DNA of 39,471 nt from Ruminococcus sp. (GCA_017523285.1 JAFWWU010000029.1:1-39471); one strand, 5' to 3'; shown: positions 16,951 to 26,270, counted from the stretch's first letter. Numbers and translations: made by a program. Notes: generated from the letters alone by a model not told the origin.

Positions 16951-18184
16951 AAGCTTATCGGAAAAACAGAAAATTGCACTCAGATGGTGGAACAGAAATG
17001 AATACAGCGGCTATGACGCTATAATCTGTGATGGTGCGGTAAGAAGCGGAAAAACTCTTTCAATGTCAATTGCATTTGTAAGCTGGGCAATGACCTGCTT
17101 TGACGGCGGATATTTTGCAATGTGCGGAAAGACGATAACCTCGCTTAAAAGAAATGTTATAAATCCGCTTCTTTCAATGCTTGGTCAGCTCGGTTTTATG
17201 TGTATCGAAAAGGTAAGCAAGAATTACTTTGAAATCACTCTCTGCAACAGAGTAAACAGATTTTATATTTTCGGCGGCAAGGATGAAGGCTCGGCATCTC
17301 TTATTCAGGGAATAACTCTTTCAGGAGTTTTTCTTGATGAGGTTGCACTTATGCCTCGTTCTTTTGTAGAGCAGGCAATTGCAAGATGCTCTGTGCCGAA
17401 TTCAAAAATGTGGTTCAACTGTAACCCTGAGCATCCTTATCATTGGTTTTATCGTGAATGGATTAAAAAAGCCGAGGAGAAAAAGGCACTTTATGTTCAT
17501 TTTACTATGGATGATAATCCATCTCTCACCGATGAAGTAAAAGAGCGTTACAGCCGACTTTATTCGGGTGCATTCTATGACCGTTTTGTTCTTGGAAAAT
17601 GGACTGCTGTAAGCGGGGCAGTTTATCCTATGTTTGACAGCAGCAAGCATATTTTCGATGATGAGGTAATATGCGACAGATATGTTATTTCCTGTGATTA
17701 CGGTACAGTAAATCCATCGTCATTCGGTTTATGGGGAAGATGCAATGATAAATGGTACAGACTGAAGGAATATTATTACTCCTCGAAAAAAGAGGGTATA
17801 TCAAGGACCGATGAAGAGCATTATACTGCTCTTGAAGAGCTTGCGGGAGATTATCCGATTGAAAAGGTTATAGTAGACCCCTCTGCCGCAAGCTTTATCG
17901 AGTGTATCCACAGGCACGGAAAATTCAGAGCAGTAAGAGCTGATAATGACGTTGTTACGGGAATCCGCAGGGTATGCGACGCTTTGAAGCAGGAAAAGAT
18001 TTTATTCCATAAAAGCTGTAATGATATTCAGAGGGAGTTTTCTCTTTACTGCTGGAATGAAAAGGCAGGCGGAGATATTCCTGTCAAGGAAAATGATCAC
18101 GCTATGGATGATATGAGATATTTTGTTTCAGAAGTATTTAATGGTTGTGATGATTGCTTTTTCGTAGGCTCATTGGCAAGATAG
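16940..18184 (+). CDS. Phage terminase large subunit
   Basis: A 414-residue DNA-packaging motor of the PBSX/Terminase_3 type. Walker A is GAVRSGKT (32-39), Walker B is FLDE (131-134), and a coupling-type motif is MWFNCNPEHPYHWFY (about 157-171). The RNase-H-like nuclease contributes D253 in SCDYGTVNPSS, then VIVDPSAAS and DHAMDDMRYF. All key residues are present and the length is normal, so it appears functional. The ATG at 16940 overlaps the small subunit gene and begins MEIKSLSEKQKIA; an upstream in-frame ATG lies deep in the previous gene. Confidence 0.94.
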   Translation: MEIKSLSEKQKIALRWWNRNEYSGYDAIICDGAVRSGKTLSMSIAFVSWAMTCFDGGYFAMCGKTITSLKRNVINPLLSMLGQLGFMCIEKVSKNYFEITLCNRVNRFYIFGGKDEGSASLIQGITLSGVFLDEVALMPRSFVEQAIARCSVPNSKMWFNCNPEHPYHWFYREWIKKAEEKKALYVHFTMDDNPSLTDEVKERYSRLYSGAFYDRFVLGKWTAVSGAVYPMFDSSKHIFDDEVICDRYVISCDYGTVNPSSFGLWGRCNDKWYRLKEYYYSSKKEGISRTDEEHYTALEELAGDYPIEKVIVDPSAASFIECIHRHGKFRAVRADNDVVTGIRRVCDALKQEKILFHKSCNDIQREFSLYCWNEKAGGDIPVKENDHAMDDMRYFVSEVFNGCDDCFFVGSLAR

Positions 18185-18223
18185 TTACAAAAGACACCGT
18201 TCAATTTCTTATAAGGAGGAAAA

Positions 18224-19390
18224 ATGAGGCTTTTCGGAAATAAAAGAAACAGGCAGGCAAAGTATGAAGATTCTCCTGAAATTCATACAGCTTATCGTGA
18301 TGAAAAAGAGCTGTTTCCGCTTCCTTCGTGTATGGAAAAATACGAATATGAGCTTTATGACAGGCTGAGGGCAGCCGTGCCGATTATTGATGCGGCAATT
18401 ATGAAAATCGTAAGGCTTACAGGCGGATACAGGGTAATTTCATCGGACAGTACATTACAGAGCGAGCTTGAATATTTCCTTGAGAATATTCCTGTCGGCA
18501 TTTCGGGAAAATCAATTTATACATTTACAGATTGTTATCTTGATAATCTGCTTACATACGGAAGTGCCGCAGGAGAAATTATTGCTGACGGAAATTCCCG
18601 TAAAATTTCGGGATTGTATATCGGGAAAACGGATAAGCTTGAAGTATTAAGGGGAAAAAATCCGAATGACAGACGTTATCGCATAAGATGCGGTGACAGC
18701 TATCGCTATATCAAAAGACCTGACAGGATATTATTTACTTCTCTCGGTACAACTGAGGGAAAGGGTAAATCTCTGCTTTACGGACTCCCCTCTCTCAGCG
18801 GAATACTTCTTCGCATATATCAGTGTATCGGTCAGAATTTTGATCGTATCGGAAATGTACGCTATGCCGTTACATATAAGCCCTCATCTGACAGCGGAGA
18901 GAGAAGCTTTGCAAAAGAACGTGCAATGCGGATTGCAAAGGAATGGTCAGACGGTATGACTTCGGCAAAATACGGACAGGTAAAGGATTTTATTGCTGTC
19001 GGAGATGTAGATATAAAGGTTATCGGGGCGGAAAATCAGCTTTACAGCACAGAAATACCTGTCCGTCAGCTGCTTGAACAGCTTATTGCCAAGCTTTCAA
19101 TACCGCCGTTTCTGCTTGGACTGAACTGGTCGTCTACCGAGCGTATGTCGGCTCAGCAGGCGGATATTCTGACGTCAGAGCTTGAATATTACCGACGTCT
19201 TATGACTCCCGTTATATGTGCTGTCGGCAATGCGTATCTGCGTTCTGTCGGAAGTATGGCACAATGCAGTGTAGAGTGGTCAAACATTAATTTACAGGAT
19301 GAAAAAGAGCTTGCGGAAGCAAGACTTAAAAATGCACAGGCAAGTGAAATCGAATACAGGCTTGCGAATTATAAAATACAGGAGGATTAA
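18224..19390 (+). CDS. Phage portal protein
   Basis: A 388-residue protein of the portal family, which forms the ring through which DNA enters and leaves the capsid. Characteristic segments are LLTYGSAAGEII, KGKSLLYGLPSLSG and PPFLLGLNWSSTERMSAQQ followed by a tail region LEYYRRLMTPVI. It sits right after the terminase in the standard order. A strong AAGGAGG precedes the ATG. It is intact. Confidence 0.88.
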   Translation: MRLFGNKRNRQAKYEDSPEIHTAYRDEKELFPLPSCMEKYEYELYDRLRAAVPIIDAAIMKIVRLTGGYRVISSDSTLQSELEYFLENIPVGISGKSIYTFTDCYLDNLLTYGSAAGEIIADGNSRKISGLYIGKTDKLEVLRGKNPNDRRYRIRCGDSYRYIKRPDRILFTSLGTTEGKGKSLLYGLPSLSGILLRIYQCIGQNFDRIGNVRYAVTYKPSSDSGERSFAKERAMRIAKEWSDGMTSAKYGQVKDFIAVGDVDIKVIGAENQLYSTEIPVRQLLEQLIAKLSIPPFLLGLNWSSTERMSAQQADILTSELEYYRRLMTPVICAVGNAYLRSVGSMAQCSVEWSNINLQDEKELAEARLKNAQASEIEYRLANYKIQED

Positions 19391-19393
19391 TTT

Positions 19394-20356
19394 ATGTATA
19401 ACGAAATCAGACTTGAAAAAGGAATGTACAATCTCAGCGGAAAGAGCTTTTCAGAGGCACTTGAAGCACTCGACCCGTCATCAGCTTATGAAAATTCACC
19501 GCTTTCAAAGCTTGATGCTTATGAAAGACAGCTCAAACGTTTTGATATCAGAGTATCAGGTAAAAACTGCGACAAAGTAGAGAAATTCTTTGCAACAACA
19601 GAGAGCGCTGTGCTTTTCCCTGAATTTTTAAGACGCTCTTTGAAAAAGGGATTTGACGAGGCAATTCTAAGCGGAATTACTGCTGCAAAAAGTACCTGCG
19701 ACTGTAATACATATATCGGCTGTCTGCTTGATGACAATACTCCTTATACAACAACATCAGAAGGTAATCCGATGCCCGAATCATCAGTTACTGAAAATAC
19801 ATCTGCTGTAAATCTTCTCAAATACGGAAGAATTATAAATGCTTCTTATGAAGCTGTAAGACAGCAGCGACTTGATGTATTTGCGGTAATGCTCCGAGGT
19901 ATAGGAAGAAAGCTTGCAAACTCGGTTATGGCGGCGGTAGTTTCGGCTCTTACTGTCGATACAGAAGCTATTACTGCATCTGCACTTACATATAACGAGC
20001 TTACAAGGCTTTATGGTGAGTTTGACAGCTTTGAAATGAATACTGTTCTTGTTTCACCTGCGAAAGCGGCTGAAATATTTGCAATGTCGGCAATGCAGGA
20101 GGCTTCATTTGTATCATCAGACGGAAAGATATATCTTCCATTCGGTGCAGAGCTTTTAAAATCATGTGCCGTTGAAGATAATACGATAATCGGCTTCAAT
20201 AAGGATTTTGCTCTTGAGCTTATCACAAGCTCTGATTTTATTATGGAAACCGATAAGCTTATAAACCGTCAGCTTGACAGCATTGCTGTTTCGGTAAACT
20301 GCGGATTCAGAAAGCTTACTCCCGACGCAGTAAGAGTTCTTACAATTACAGGTTAA
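19394..20356 (+). CDS. Probable phage major capsid protein (HK97-type)
   Basis: A 320-residue protein without a signal peptide. A polar N-terminal part is followed by FATTESAVLFPEFLRRSLKKG, a mid part with GRIINASYEAVR, and MNTVLVSPAKAAEIF near 220, then a beta-rich end with SVNCGFRKLTPDAV. This order resembles HK97-fold capsid proteins, and the position after the portal supports it. It starts 4 bases after the portal stop with an AGGAGG site. Alternative: another head protein. Confidence 0.7.
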   Translation: MYNEIRLEKGMYNLSGKSFSEALEALDPSSAYENSPLSKLDAYERQLKRFDIRVSGKNCDKVEKFFATTESAVLFPEFLRRSLKKGFDEAILSGITAAKSTCDCNTYIGCLLDDNTPYTTTSEGNPMPESSVTENTSAVNLLKYGRIINASYEAVRQQRLDVFAVMLRGIGRKLANSVMAAVVSALTVDTEAITASALTYNELTRLYGEFDSFEMNTVLVSPAKAAEIFAMSAMQEASFVSSDGKIYLPFGAELLKSCAVEDNTIIGFNKDFALELITSSDFIMETDKLINRQLDSIAVSVNCGFRKLTPDAVRVLTITG

Positions 20357-20368
20357 TCGGAGGTTATT

Positions 20369-21199
20369 ATGGAGAATAATCAGCTTACAAAAATAAACAG
20401 CTTTACACGCAGGAGTTTTTCAGCCGATGAAGTTTATATCTTCGATGTTATTCTCTGTGATAATGAAATTGACAGAGATACAGAGCGATTTTCTCATAAA
20501 TCGCTCTGTACGCTGAAAAAGCTGTTTGTCGGCAAAACAGGTATTACCGACCATAATGCAAAATCTGAAAATCAGCTTGCAAGAATATTTGATACTGAGC
20601 TTGTTACGGATAATGAGCGTCTTACCTCTTACGGTGAGCCTTATGAATATCTTAAAGCTTCGGTCTATATGATTCGTACCGATGCAAACAAAGACCTTAT
20701 TGCTGAAATTGACGGAGGCATAAAAAAGGAAGTCAGTATATCGTGTTCATCGGGCAGACGTTTATGCTCGGTATGCGGCAAGGATAAATCAGAGCAGGGA
20801 TGTAATCACGTTAAGGGAAAAAGCTATGGCGGAAAGCTTTGTCATACTGTTTTAGAGCAGATAAATGACGCTTATGAATGGAGCTTTGTTGCTGTTCCTG
20901 CACAGGTTAATGCAGGAGTAACAAAGCATTTTTCGGAGCAGGAAAATTATAAGGTGCAGACTGCGGATATATTGTCAATCAGAAATGCCCGTGAGGATAT
21001 AAGCCGTGATATTGTAAGGCTTGCGTATTTCTGCGGTGGTGATGATTTTGCGAAATCAGCCGCAGGTCTTTCAGAATCAATGAGTATGGATGAGCTTATA
21101 GATTTCAAGAGAAAGCTTGAAAAAAGCAAGCCTAATGAATGTTTATCACAGCTTCTTGATGAATGTGATGAAGTCTGCGACGACTGCTTCAGTGTATAG
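20369..21199 (+). CDS. Prohead-protease-like phage protein with zinc-knuckle
   Basis: A 276-residue protein. The order DRDTERFSHKSL, GKTGITDHNA, KKEVSISCSSGRR and AYEWSFVAVPAQVNAGV recalls phage proteins annotated as prohead maturation proteases, with H in the TDHN motif and S in the SISCSS region as possible active residues. Between them is a metal-binding-like CSVCGKDKSEQGCNHV. It lies after the capsid gene, whereas prohead proteases usually lie between portal and capsid. Assignment is by resemblance only. Confidence 0.6.
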   Translation: MENNQLTKINSFTRRSFSADEVYIFDVILCDNEIDRDTERFSHKSLCTLKKLFVGKTGITDHNAKSENQLARIFDTELVTDNERLTSYGEPYEYLKASVYMIRTDANKDLIAEIDGGIKKEVSISCSSGRRLCSVCGKDKSEQGCNHVKGKSYGGKLCHTVLEQINDAYEWSFVAVPAQVNAGVTKHFSEQENYKVQTADILSIRNAREDISRDIVRLAYFCGGDDFAKSAAGLSESMSMDELIDFKRKLEKSKPNECLSQLLDECDEVCDDCFSV

Positions 21200-21209
21200 G
21201 GGGTAAATT

Positions 21210-21569
21210 ATGGATATAAACTCGGTAAAATCGCTTTTTACAATGATTTCGGGCGAGGAAGATTATGAAATATATCTTCCGATTATTATACTTTCAATGT
21301 CAGAAACAGAGCGGATGTTAAAAGCCGGAGCAGATAAAAACGATATACGTCTTGATTTTCTGTCAGCGGCAATAGCGAATTTCAGATATGTACAGCTTAA
21401 AGCTTCAAGGGACAGAACTCAGGCGGTTATGCTCGGAAATGCTCTTACCTCTGAAAATGAAAGCGGCACGCTAAGATATGCGGAAAAGCTTATGTACAGC
21501 TATATGGGAATGTGCTCAGAGCTTATAGATTGCGATGGGTTTGTATTTTCGGGCTTCGGGAAGGAGTAA
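21210..21569 (+). CDS. Phage head-tail connector-like small protein
   Basis: A 119-residue, mainly helical protein (DINSVKSLFTMISGEEDY, LDFLSAAIANFRYVQLKA). Size, helical nature and position after the capsid/protease genes fit an adaptor or connector that docks on the portal; sequence alone does not prove it. GGGGG ribosome-site region and tight spacing to neighbours show operon membership. Confidence 0.55.
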   Translation: MDINSVKSLFTMISGEEDYEIYLPIIILSMSETERMLKAGADKNDIRLDFLSAAIANFRYVQLKASRDRTQAVMLGNALTSENESGTLRYAEKLMYSYMGMCSELIDCDGFVFSGFGKE

Positions 21570-21575
21570 ACGGAT

Positions 21576-21989
21576 ATGCTGAATAAAATCCTATCCGATA
21601 TTATAGGCTGTATCAAAGGAAATGATATAAATTATGTTTTTTCAACATACGACGGAAAGAATGTTGAAAAAAAGCCGAATGATATAGTTATAACTGTCGG
21701 AATCGGAGAATTCAATATGAAAAAGCCTGTTTATTCAGATGAATACAGCTCTTATCCTTACAAAATTACCGCTGAGATAAGCATTACTGCTCCTTACTGG
21801 TGCAGTGCGGACAGGCTTTATGAGATTTTATGCAATGTTGTAATTGATAGGATTACAGCTTCGGATATGAATTTTGATAGTATAAAGAGTGTATCGGTGA
21901 AAAACGACTCAAAGCTGAAAAGAATAGTATATAATTCAGAGATTATGCTGTCAGGCATATACAGCATAAAAAGGGGTGAAAGCGTATGA
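21576..21989 (+). CDS. Phage head-tail joining/tail-terminator-like protein
   Basis: A 137-residue alpha/beta protein (VITVGIGEFNMKKPVYSDEY, ITAEISITAPYWCSADRLYE) with the size and beta-sheet character of tail-terminator or minor tail proteins. It begins 6 bases after the preceding gene, and its stop overlaps the next start (ATGA). Function inferred mostly from position. Confidence 0.5.
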   Translation: MLNKILSDIIGCIKGNDINYVFSTYDGKNVEKKPNDIVITVGIGEFNMKKPVYSDEYSSYPYKITAEISITAPYWCSADRLYEILCNVVIDRITASDMNFDSIKSVSVKNDSKLKRIVYNSEIMLSGIYSIKRGESV

Positions 21990-22372
21990 ATACTTTTTGT
22001 GAAAATTCTGTTCCCGTTGCAATAGGTGAATTTACTTTGTATACTGAGAAAATCCGTATTTCATGCTTGAAGGATATAGCCGAAGATACTGCTCTCAGCG
22101 GAAATATCGTATATACAAAGGATATACCGAAAAGCACAAGGATTATGCTTTCTGGCAGAATAATTCCCGAAAAAGCGCTTAGCTTTGCTGTATTTGCCGA
22201 TAGTGCGATAAGAAACGGAGATATTATGAATATCTTGTATAAGAGTCTTTCGCTCAGATTATGCAGAGTGGTTTCGTGTATATGTGAAAACTGCGATGAC
22301 GGCTTTTATAATGTCAAGCTTATGCTTATTACTCCGAATCAGATTGAAGAGGCGGCTTTGAATGGAGAGTAG
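21986..22372 (+). CDS. Phage-cassette protein of unknown function
   Basis: A 128-residue, beta-rich protein. The N-terminal part includes VPVAIGEFTLYTEKIRIS and a mid part IMLSGRIIPEKALSFA. It overlaps its neighbours by 4 and 11 bases, so it is certainly in the same operon. No family recognised; a tail or baseplate component is possible. Confidence 0.5.
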   Translation: MNTFCENSVPVAIGEFTLYTEKIRISCLKDIAEDTALSGNIVYTKDIPKSTRIMLSGRIIPEKALSFAVFADSAIRNGDIMNILYKSLSLRLCRVVSCICENCDDGFYNVKLMLITPNQIEEAALNGE

Positions 22373-23288
22373 AATCATATTAAAGATAGCTGACGGTACA
22401 GAGATAGTTTTTGAAGATATACTCAGCTTTACATTTGAAAAGAATGCATATATGCCATATACAAGTTTTTCTGCTGTTGCCTGTTCGGAAATCGACAGCA
22501 TTGAAAGCGTGAGCGAGGTTAGTTTTATTATCGGAGGAAAACGCATTCATCACGGTATCTGTGACACTCTTGATATTTATACGGAAAACGGAAAAGGCTT
22601 CTGCCGCATTGTTTCAAAGGGATTTACCTCGCTTTTATGCAGAAATCAGCTTGAAGAAGGACTGAAAACAAATATTTCGTTCAATGCGCTTATGGAAAGC
22701 TTCTATACGCTTCCTTTTGTTGAGCATGAAGATAATTCCGATACAAGCAATTATATTTATGTAAAGCCGAATTCTGTTATGTGGGACGGAGTTGTAAATC
22801 TTGCGTATAAGCTGTACGGGCGTTATCCTTATATAAGAGGGACAAATAATGTAAGAATTACGCCGATTGAGCTTCCTGTCGGATTTGTTTACAGGGATAA
22901 TGCGATTCTTAAAAAAGGCATACGGATAAATACAAGCCGTATAATAAGTGATTATCACATGGCGGATATAAACGGAAGCTACGGAGAATTCGAGCTTGTA
23001 AATACTGAAGCACATCAGCTTAATATTATAAGGAATAATTTTTTCGAGCTTGACAAGCAGTTTCTGTATTCGCCGCAGGAAGCTCTTATTTTTCGTGACC
23101 GCTTCAATACAAGAGAAAAGCTTTCACACTATTTTGTATACAGCGGCTATAACGGAGAGGATATAACCGATATTGTTACATTTTCTGATATTATGGAAAA
23201 GAAAATCACAGGAGTAAAAGTAATCGGAAACAGTAACGGGATTTTCACCGAAATATCGGTAAATAATGATTATTTCAACAGAGAGTAG
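22362..23288 (+). CDS. Baseplate hub / late-control-gene-D-like phage protein
   Basis: A 308-residue beta-rich protein, beginning MESRIILKIADGTEIVFED, with domains resembling the XkdQ/gpD hub: a first barrel, DTLDIYTENGKGFCRIVSKG, a helical insertion (FNALMESFYTLPF), then NAILKKGIRINTSR. Hub proteins sit at the tail tip and help penetration. Its TAG stop is part of a GTAG-headed REP palindrome. It is the last gene; no tape measure, tail tube or lysis gene follows. Confidence 0.55.
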   Translation: MESRIILKIADGTEIVFEDILSFTFEKNAYMPYTSFSAVACSEIDSIESVSEVSFIIGGKRIHHGICDTLDIYTENGKGFCRIVSKGFTSLLCRNQLEEGLKTNISFNALMESFYTLPFVEHEDNSDTSNYIYVKPNSVMWDGVVNLAYKLYGRYPYIRGTNNVRITPIELPVGFVYRDNAILKKGIRINTSRIISDYHMADINGSYGEFELVNTEAHQLNIIRNNFFELDKQFLYSPQEALIFRDRFNTREKLSHYFVYSGYNGEDITDIVTFSDIMEKKITGVKVIGNSNGIFTEISVNNDYFNRE

Positions 23289-23307
23289 GGGCGGATATTA
23301 TCCGCCC
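23285..23307 (+). repeat. REP palindrome forming the stop codon of the last phage gene
   Basis: GTAG (23285-23288) plus GGGCGGATA-T-TATCCGCCC (arms 23289-23297 and 23299-23307), identical to the copy at 3030-3052 inside the RAYT gene. The TAG of the head is the stop codon of the baseplate-like gene. Confidence 0.85.
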
Positions 23308-23340
23308 GCATTCCCATTAATAATATAATTCTGACAGATT

Positions 23341-23367
23341 AGCTGAGGATACCGCCTCAGCTTTTTT
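23341..23367 (+). terminator. Terminator of the phage cassette
   Basis: AGCTGAGG (23341-23348) pairs perfectly with CCTCAGCT (23355-23362), followed by a run of T. Confidence 0.9.
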
Positions 23368-23403
23368 GTTGTGAAAAAAATTGCTTTGCGGCAATGTAAA
23401 GGA

Positions 23404-23432
23404 TTGACAAAATGCAAAAAAAAGTGTATAAT
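23404..23432 (+). promoter_or_regulatory. Consensus promoter for rny
   Basis: TTGACA (23404-23409), a 17-base spacer and TATAAT (23427-23432): an exact match to the housekeeping consensus. The start would be near 23439. Confidence 0.88.
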
Positions 23433-23786
23433 TATTCTGTTGTATTTATTCGCTTAATTATTTCGGGCAAAAAATGCAGCTTTGTTTTAAATCATTCATT
23501 TTTAAGTTTTTTCTGCTGTAAAAAGCAGTTTTAAGCAATAAAGCAATCCGATGATTTTCGGATATGCTACGTTTTGAGAGCTTATTCACATCACGAAAAA
23601 TATTGTGGAAAATTTCTCATTTCTATCGTCATAGCCACTATCTATGGCTTTATTATATTACAAATGAATAAAATAATAGCGGCATTTATCGCCTGTGAGT
23701 AATAGAATTTATGATACAAACCATAATTTATTACGCTGACTTTTCCGATTTTTCGGTTTTGTCAACAGAAGGAGGTAATGCACTGT

Positions 23787-25364
23787 ATGGATTCTGTAAT
23801 GGCAATATTATTTTGCGTAATCGGTATAGTAATCGGTGGGGCTGCCGCAGGATATCTGATGTACGGTAAGGGCGTAAAGTCAGGTATCGAAAAGCGTAAG
23901 CAAGAGGCCGAATCTGCTATCGGTTCAGCTGAAAAAGAAGCTGAGCGTATCAGAAAGGATGCCGAAAAAGATGCTGATAACAAGAAGAAATCTGCTCTTG
24001 TTGAAGCTAAGGATGAAATACATAAGCTTCGTGCAGAAGCTGACAAGGAAATCAAAGACCGCAGAGCTGAAATATCCCGTCAGGAAAGACGTGTTCAGCA
24101 GAAGGAAGAAAGTCTTGATAAAAAGAATGATAATCTTGAAAAGAAAGACGAAGTCCTTAATGCAAAAATCAAGCAGGCTGAAGAAAAGCTTGCTGAAGCT
24201 GAGTCAATCAAGAAGAGCGAAATGGATATTCTTGAACGTATCTCAGGCTTTACAAAGGAACAGGCTAAGGAATATATAATTTCTGCTCTTGAAAATGATC
24301 TCGTTCACGAAAAGGCTGTAAAGGTTGCGGCTTATGAACAGCAGATAAAGGATGATTGTCAGGAAAAGGCAAGAAATTATATCTCACTTGCAATTGCAAA
24401 GTGTGCCGCAGAGCATGTTTCAGAAGCGGCAGTTTCAGTTGTTCCGCTTCCTAACGATGAAATGAAGGGAAGAATTATCGGTCGTGAGGGCCGTAATATC
24501 AGAACCCTTGAAACTCTTACAGGTGTTGACCTTATTATTGATGATACACCTGAAGCTATTACCCTCTCATGCTTTGACCAGGTAAGAAGAGAGGTTGCCC
24601 GTATCGCTCTTGAAAGACTTATTGCTGACGGACGTATTCATCCGACACGCATTGAGGAAATGGTTGATAAGGCTCGCCGTGAGGTTGAGTATCGTATCAA
24701 GCAGGAGGGTGAACGTGCTGTTATTGAAACTAACGTTCATGGTATCAATCACGAACTTGTTAAGCTTATCGGACGTCTTCGCTTCCGTACAAGTTATCGT
24801 CAGAATGTTCTTGACCACTCAATTGAAGTTGCGCAGCTTTCAGGCATACTTGCTTCCGAGCTTGGCGTAGACGCTAATCTTGCAAGAAGAGCAGGTCTGC
24901 TTCACGATATCGGTAAGGCTCTTACAGCTGAAATCGAAGGCTCACACGTTCAGATTGGTGTTGATGTATGTAAGAAGTACAACGAAAATCAGAACATCAT
25001 TCACGCAATTGAGGCTCACCACAATGACGTTGAACCTCAGACAGTTATTGCTTGCATTGTTCAGGCTGCTGACGCTATTTCAGCTGCACGTCCTGCTGCA
25101 AGAAGCGAAAACTATGAAAGCTATATCAAGCGTTTACAGAAGCTTGAAGAAATCTGTACATCATATAACGGCGTTGAAAAATGCTTTGCTGTTCAGGCAG
25201 GCAGAGAAGTCAGAATTATGGTTCTCCCGGAAGTTATCAACGATGAAAAAATGGTGCTCGTTGCAAGACAGATTGCACAGCAGATTGAAAACGAAATGGA
25301 TTATCCGGGACAGGTTAAGGTTAATCTTATTCGTGAAAGCAGAGTTACAGATTACGCTAAGTAA
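23787..25364 (+). CDS. rny: Ribonuclease Y
   Basis: A membrane-anchored endoribonuclease that starts mRNA decay in Gram-positive bacteria, about 525 residues. One N-terminal membrane helix (about 4-25) is followed by a long charged coiled coil (about 33-160), a KH domain with [10 protein letters not shown] (228-237), and an HD domain with H344 and the HD pair in LLHDIGKAL (373-374). I prefer the ATG at 23787 ([10 protein letters not shown]), 11 bases after GGAGG. The in-frame ATG at 23778 lies only 2 bases after that site. The gene has a very long leader. Confidence 0.95.
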   Translation: MDSVMAILFCVIGIVIGGAAAGYLMYGKGVKSGIEKRKQEAESAIGSAEKEAERIRKDAEKDADNKKKSALVEAKDEIHKLRAEADKEIKDRRAEISRQERRVQQKEESLDKKNDNLEKKDEVLNAKIKQAEEKLAEAESIKKSEMDILERISGFTKEQAKEYIISALENDLVHEKAVKVAAYEQQIKDDCQEKARNYISLAIAKCAAEHVSEAAVSVVPLPNDEMKGRIIGREGRNIRTLETLTGVDLIIDDTPEAITLSCFDQVRREVARIALERLIADGRIHPTRIEEMVDKARREVEYRIKQEGERAVIETNVHGINHELVKLIGRLRFRTSYRQNVLDHSIEVAQLSGILASELGVDANLARRAGLLHDIGKALTAEIEGSHVQIGVDVCKKYNENQNIIHAIEAHHNDVEPQTVIACIVQAADAISAARPAARSENYESYIKRLQKLEEICTSYNGVEKCFAVQAGREVRIMVLPEVINDEKMVLVARQIAQQIENEMDYPGQVKVNLIRESRVTDYAK

Positions 25365-25372
25365 CATTTTAA

Positions 25373-25405
25373 GACCGCAGGAAGTTTCCCTGCGGTCATT
25401 TTATT
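25373..25405 (+). terminator. Terminator of rny
   Basis: GACCGCAGG (25373-25381) pairs with CCTGCGGTC (25389-25397), followed by a T-rich tract. Confidence 0.88.
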
Positions 25406-25541
25406 TATATATATCTTGAATTTTTAGTGCTAACAGAGCAGAATAAACCTATACTATCCGTAAATTTATACAAGATAAAAAGAATATAATTGTAATAAAT
25501 GCTAAAATTAAAATTAAAATAGAAAAAAGTGTGGAATCGCC

Positions 25542-25569
25542 TTGATTTTTTTTAAAATAGTGGTATAAT
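25542..25569 (+). promoter_or_regulatory. Promoter of the cytidylate-kinase-like gene
   Basis: TTGATT (25542-25547), 16 bases, TATAAT (25564-25569), about 84 bases before the start codon. The rest of 25406-25652 is AT-rich with no supported gene. Confidence 0.65.
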
Positions 25570-25652
25570 ATATTAAAAGTCAACAATAAAACTGTTGCGT
25601 AAAAAAATAATTTGTAATATATTATAGAGAGAAATAAGAGAGGGGAATAATT

Positions 25653-26270
25653 ATGAAAAAGAAAATTATTACAATAGAAAGACAATACGGAAGCGGCGGA
25701 AGTGAAATCGGAAAGCTTGTTGCTCAGAAGCTCGGAATAGAATATTATAACAGAGAAATTCTCGAAATTACATCAAAAAAATGCGATATTGCGCCTGATA
25801 AGCTTGAAAATGCGGAAGAAAACGTTCCCACAAGCTTTCTTTATTCTCTGATGCTTGCTTCGAATTTTTCAAAATCCTATGATAATAATCTCCCGCTTTC
25901 AGACAGAGTTTTCCTCATTGAAAGTCAGGTAATAAAGGAAATCGCAGAGCAGAATGACAGCTTTGTTTTAGTCGGAAGATGCGGAAATTATGTGCTTGAA
26001 GAATACGGCTGTTTTGGCATATTTATTTACGGAGATAAGGAAAAAAGAATTGAACGTGCAATAAAGGATTACGGCATTGACCCGAAAAAAGCCGAGGCAT
26101 TCCTCAAAAAGACGGATAAACGCCGTGAAGTATTCTACAATACCAATTCCGACAGATTGTGGCAGGATAAAGAGCAGTATATGCTCTGCCTGAACAGTTC
26201 TGAGCTTGGCGATGAACTATGTGCGGAAATTATTGTTAATGCGTTCAAAAAGTATTGCGAAAAAGAATAA
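25653..26270 (+). CDS. Cytidylate kinase-like family protein
   Basis: A 205-residue P-loop protein of the cytidylate kinase-like (CMK2) family. The start reads IITIERQYGSGGSEIGKLVAQKLG, in which GSGGSEIG is an altered P-loop, then DRVFLIESQVIKEIAEQ and FVLVGRCGNYVLEE, typical of the family. The true substrate is unknown; these differ from authentic Cmk. The GAGGGGA site precedes the ATG. The lipoprotein gene follows by 22 bases, so they may share an operon. Confidence 0.82.
   Translation: MKKKIITIERQYGSGGSEIGKLVAQKLGIEYYNREILEITSKKCDIAPDKLENAEENVPTSFLYSLMLASNFSKSYDNNLPLSDRVFLIESQVIKEIAEQNDSFVLVGRCGNYVLEEYGCFGIFIYGDKEKRIERAIKDYGIDPKKAEAFLKKTDKRREVFYNTNSDRLWQDKEQYMLCLNSSELGDELCAEIIVNAFKKYCEKE

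Larger units (their letters stand above)
23289..23786. other. Gene-free region: REP, terminator, promoter and long leader of rny
   Basis: About 500 bases without a credible gene. After the REP and terminator, a consensus promoter starts a leader of roughly 340 bases with several small hairpins, such as ATCCGA/TCGGAT near 23547-23565 and GCCA/TGGC near 23633. I could not match it to a known RNA family. Confidence 0.5.

Noticed and set aside
25449-25685. A 78-codon minus-strand ORF encoding a hydrophobic protein before the cytidylate-kinase-like gene
   Set aside because: It overlaps the promoter and start of a well-supported gene, has no ribosome site, and its hydrophobicity follows from AT-rich DNA.
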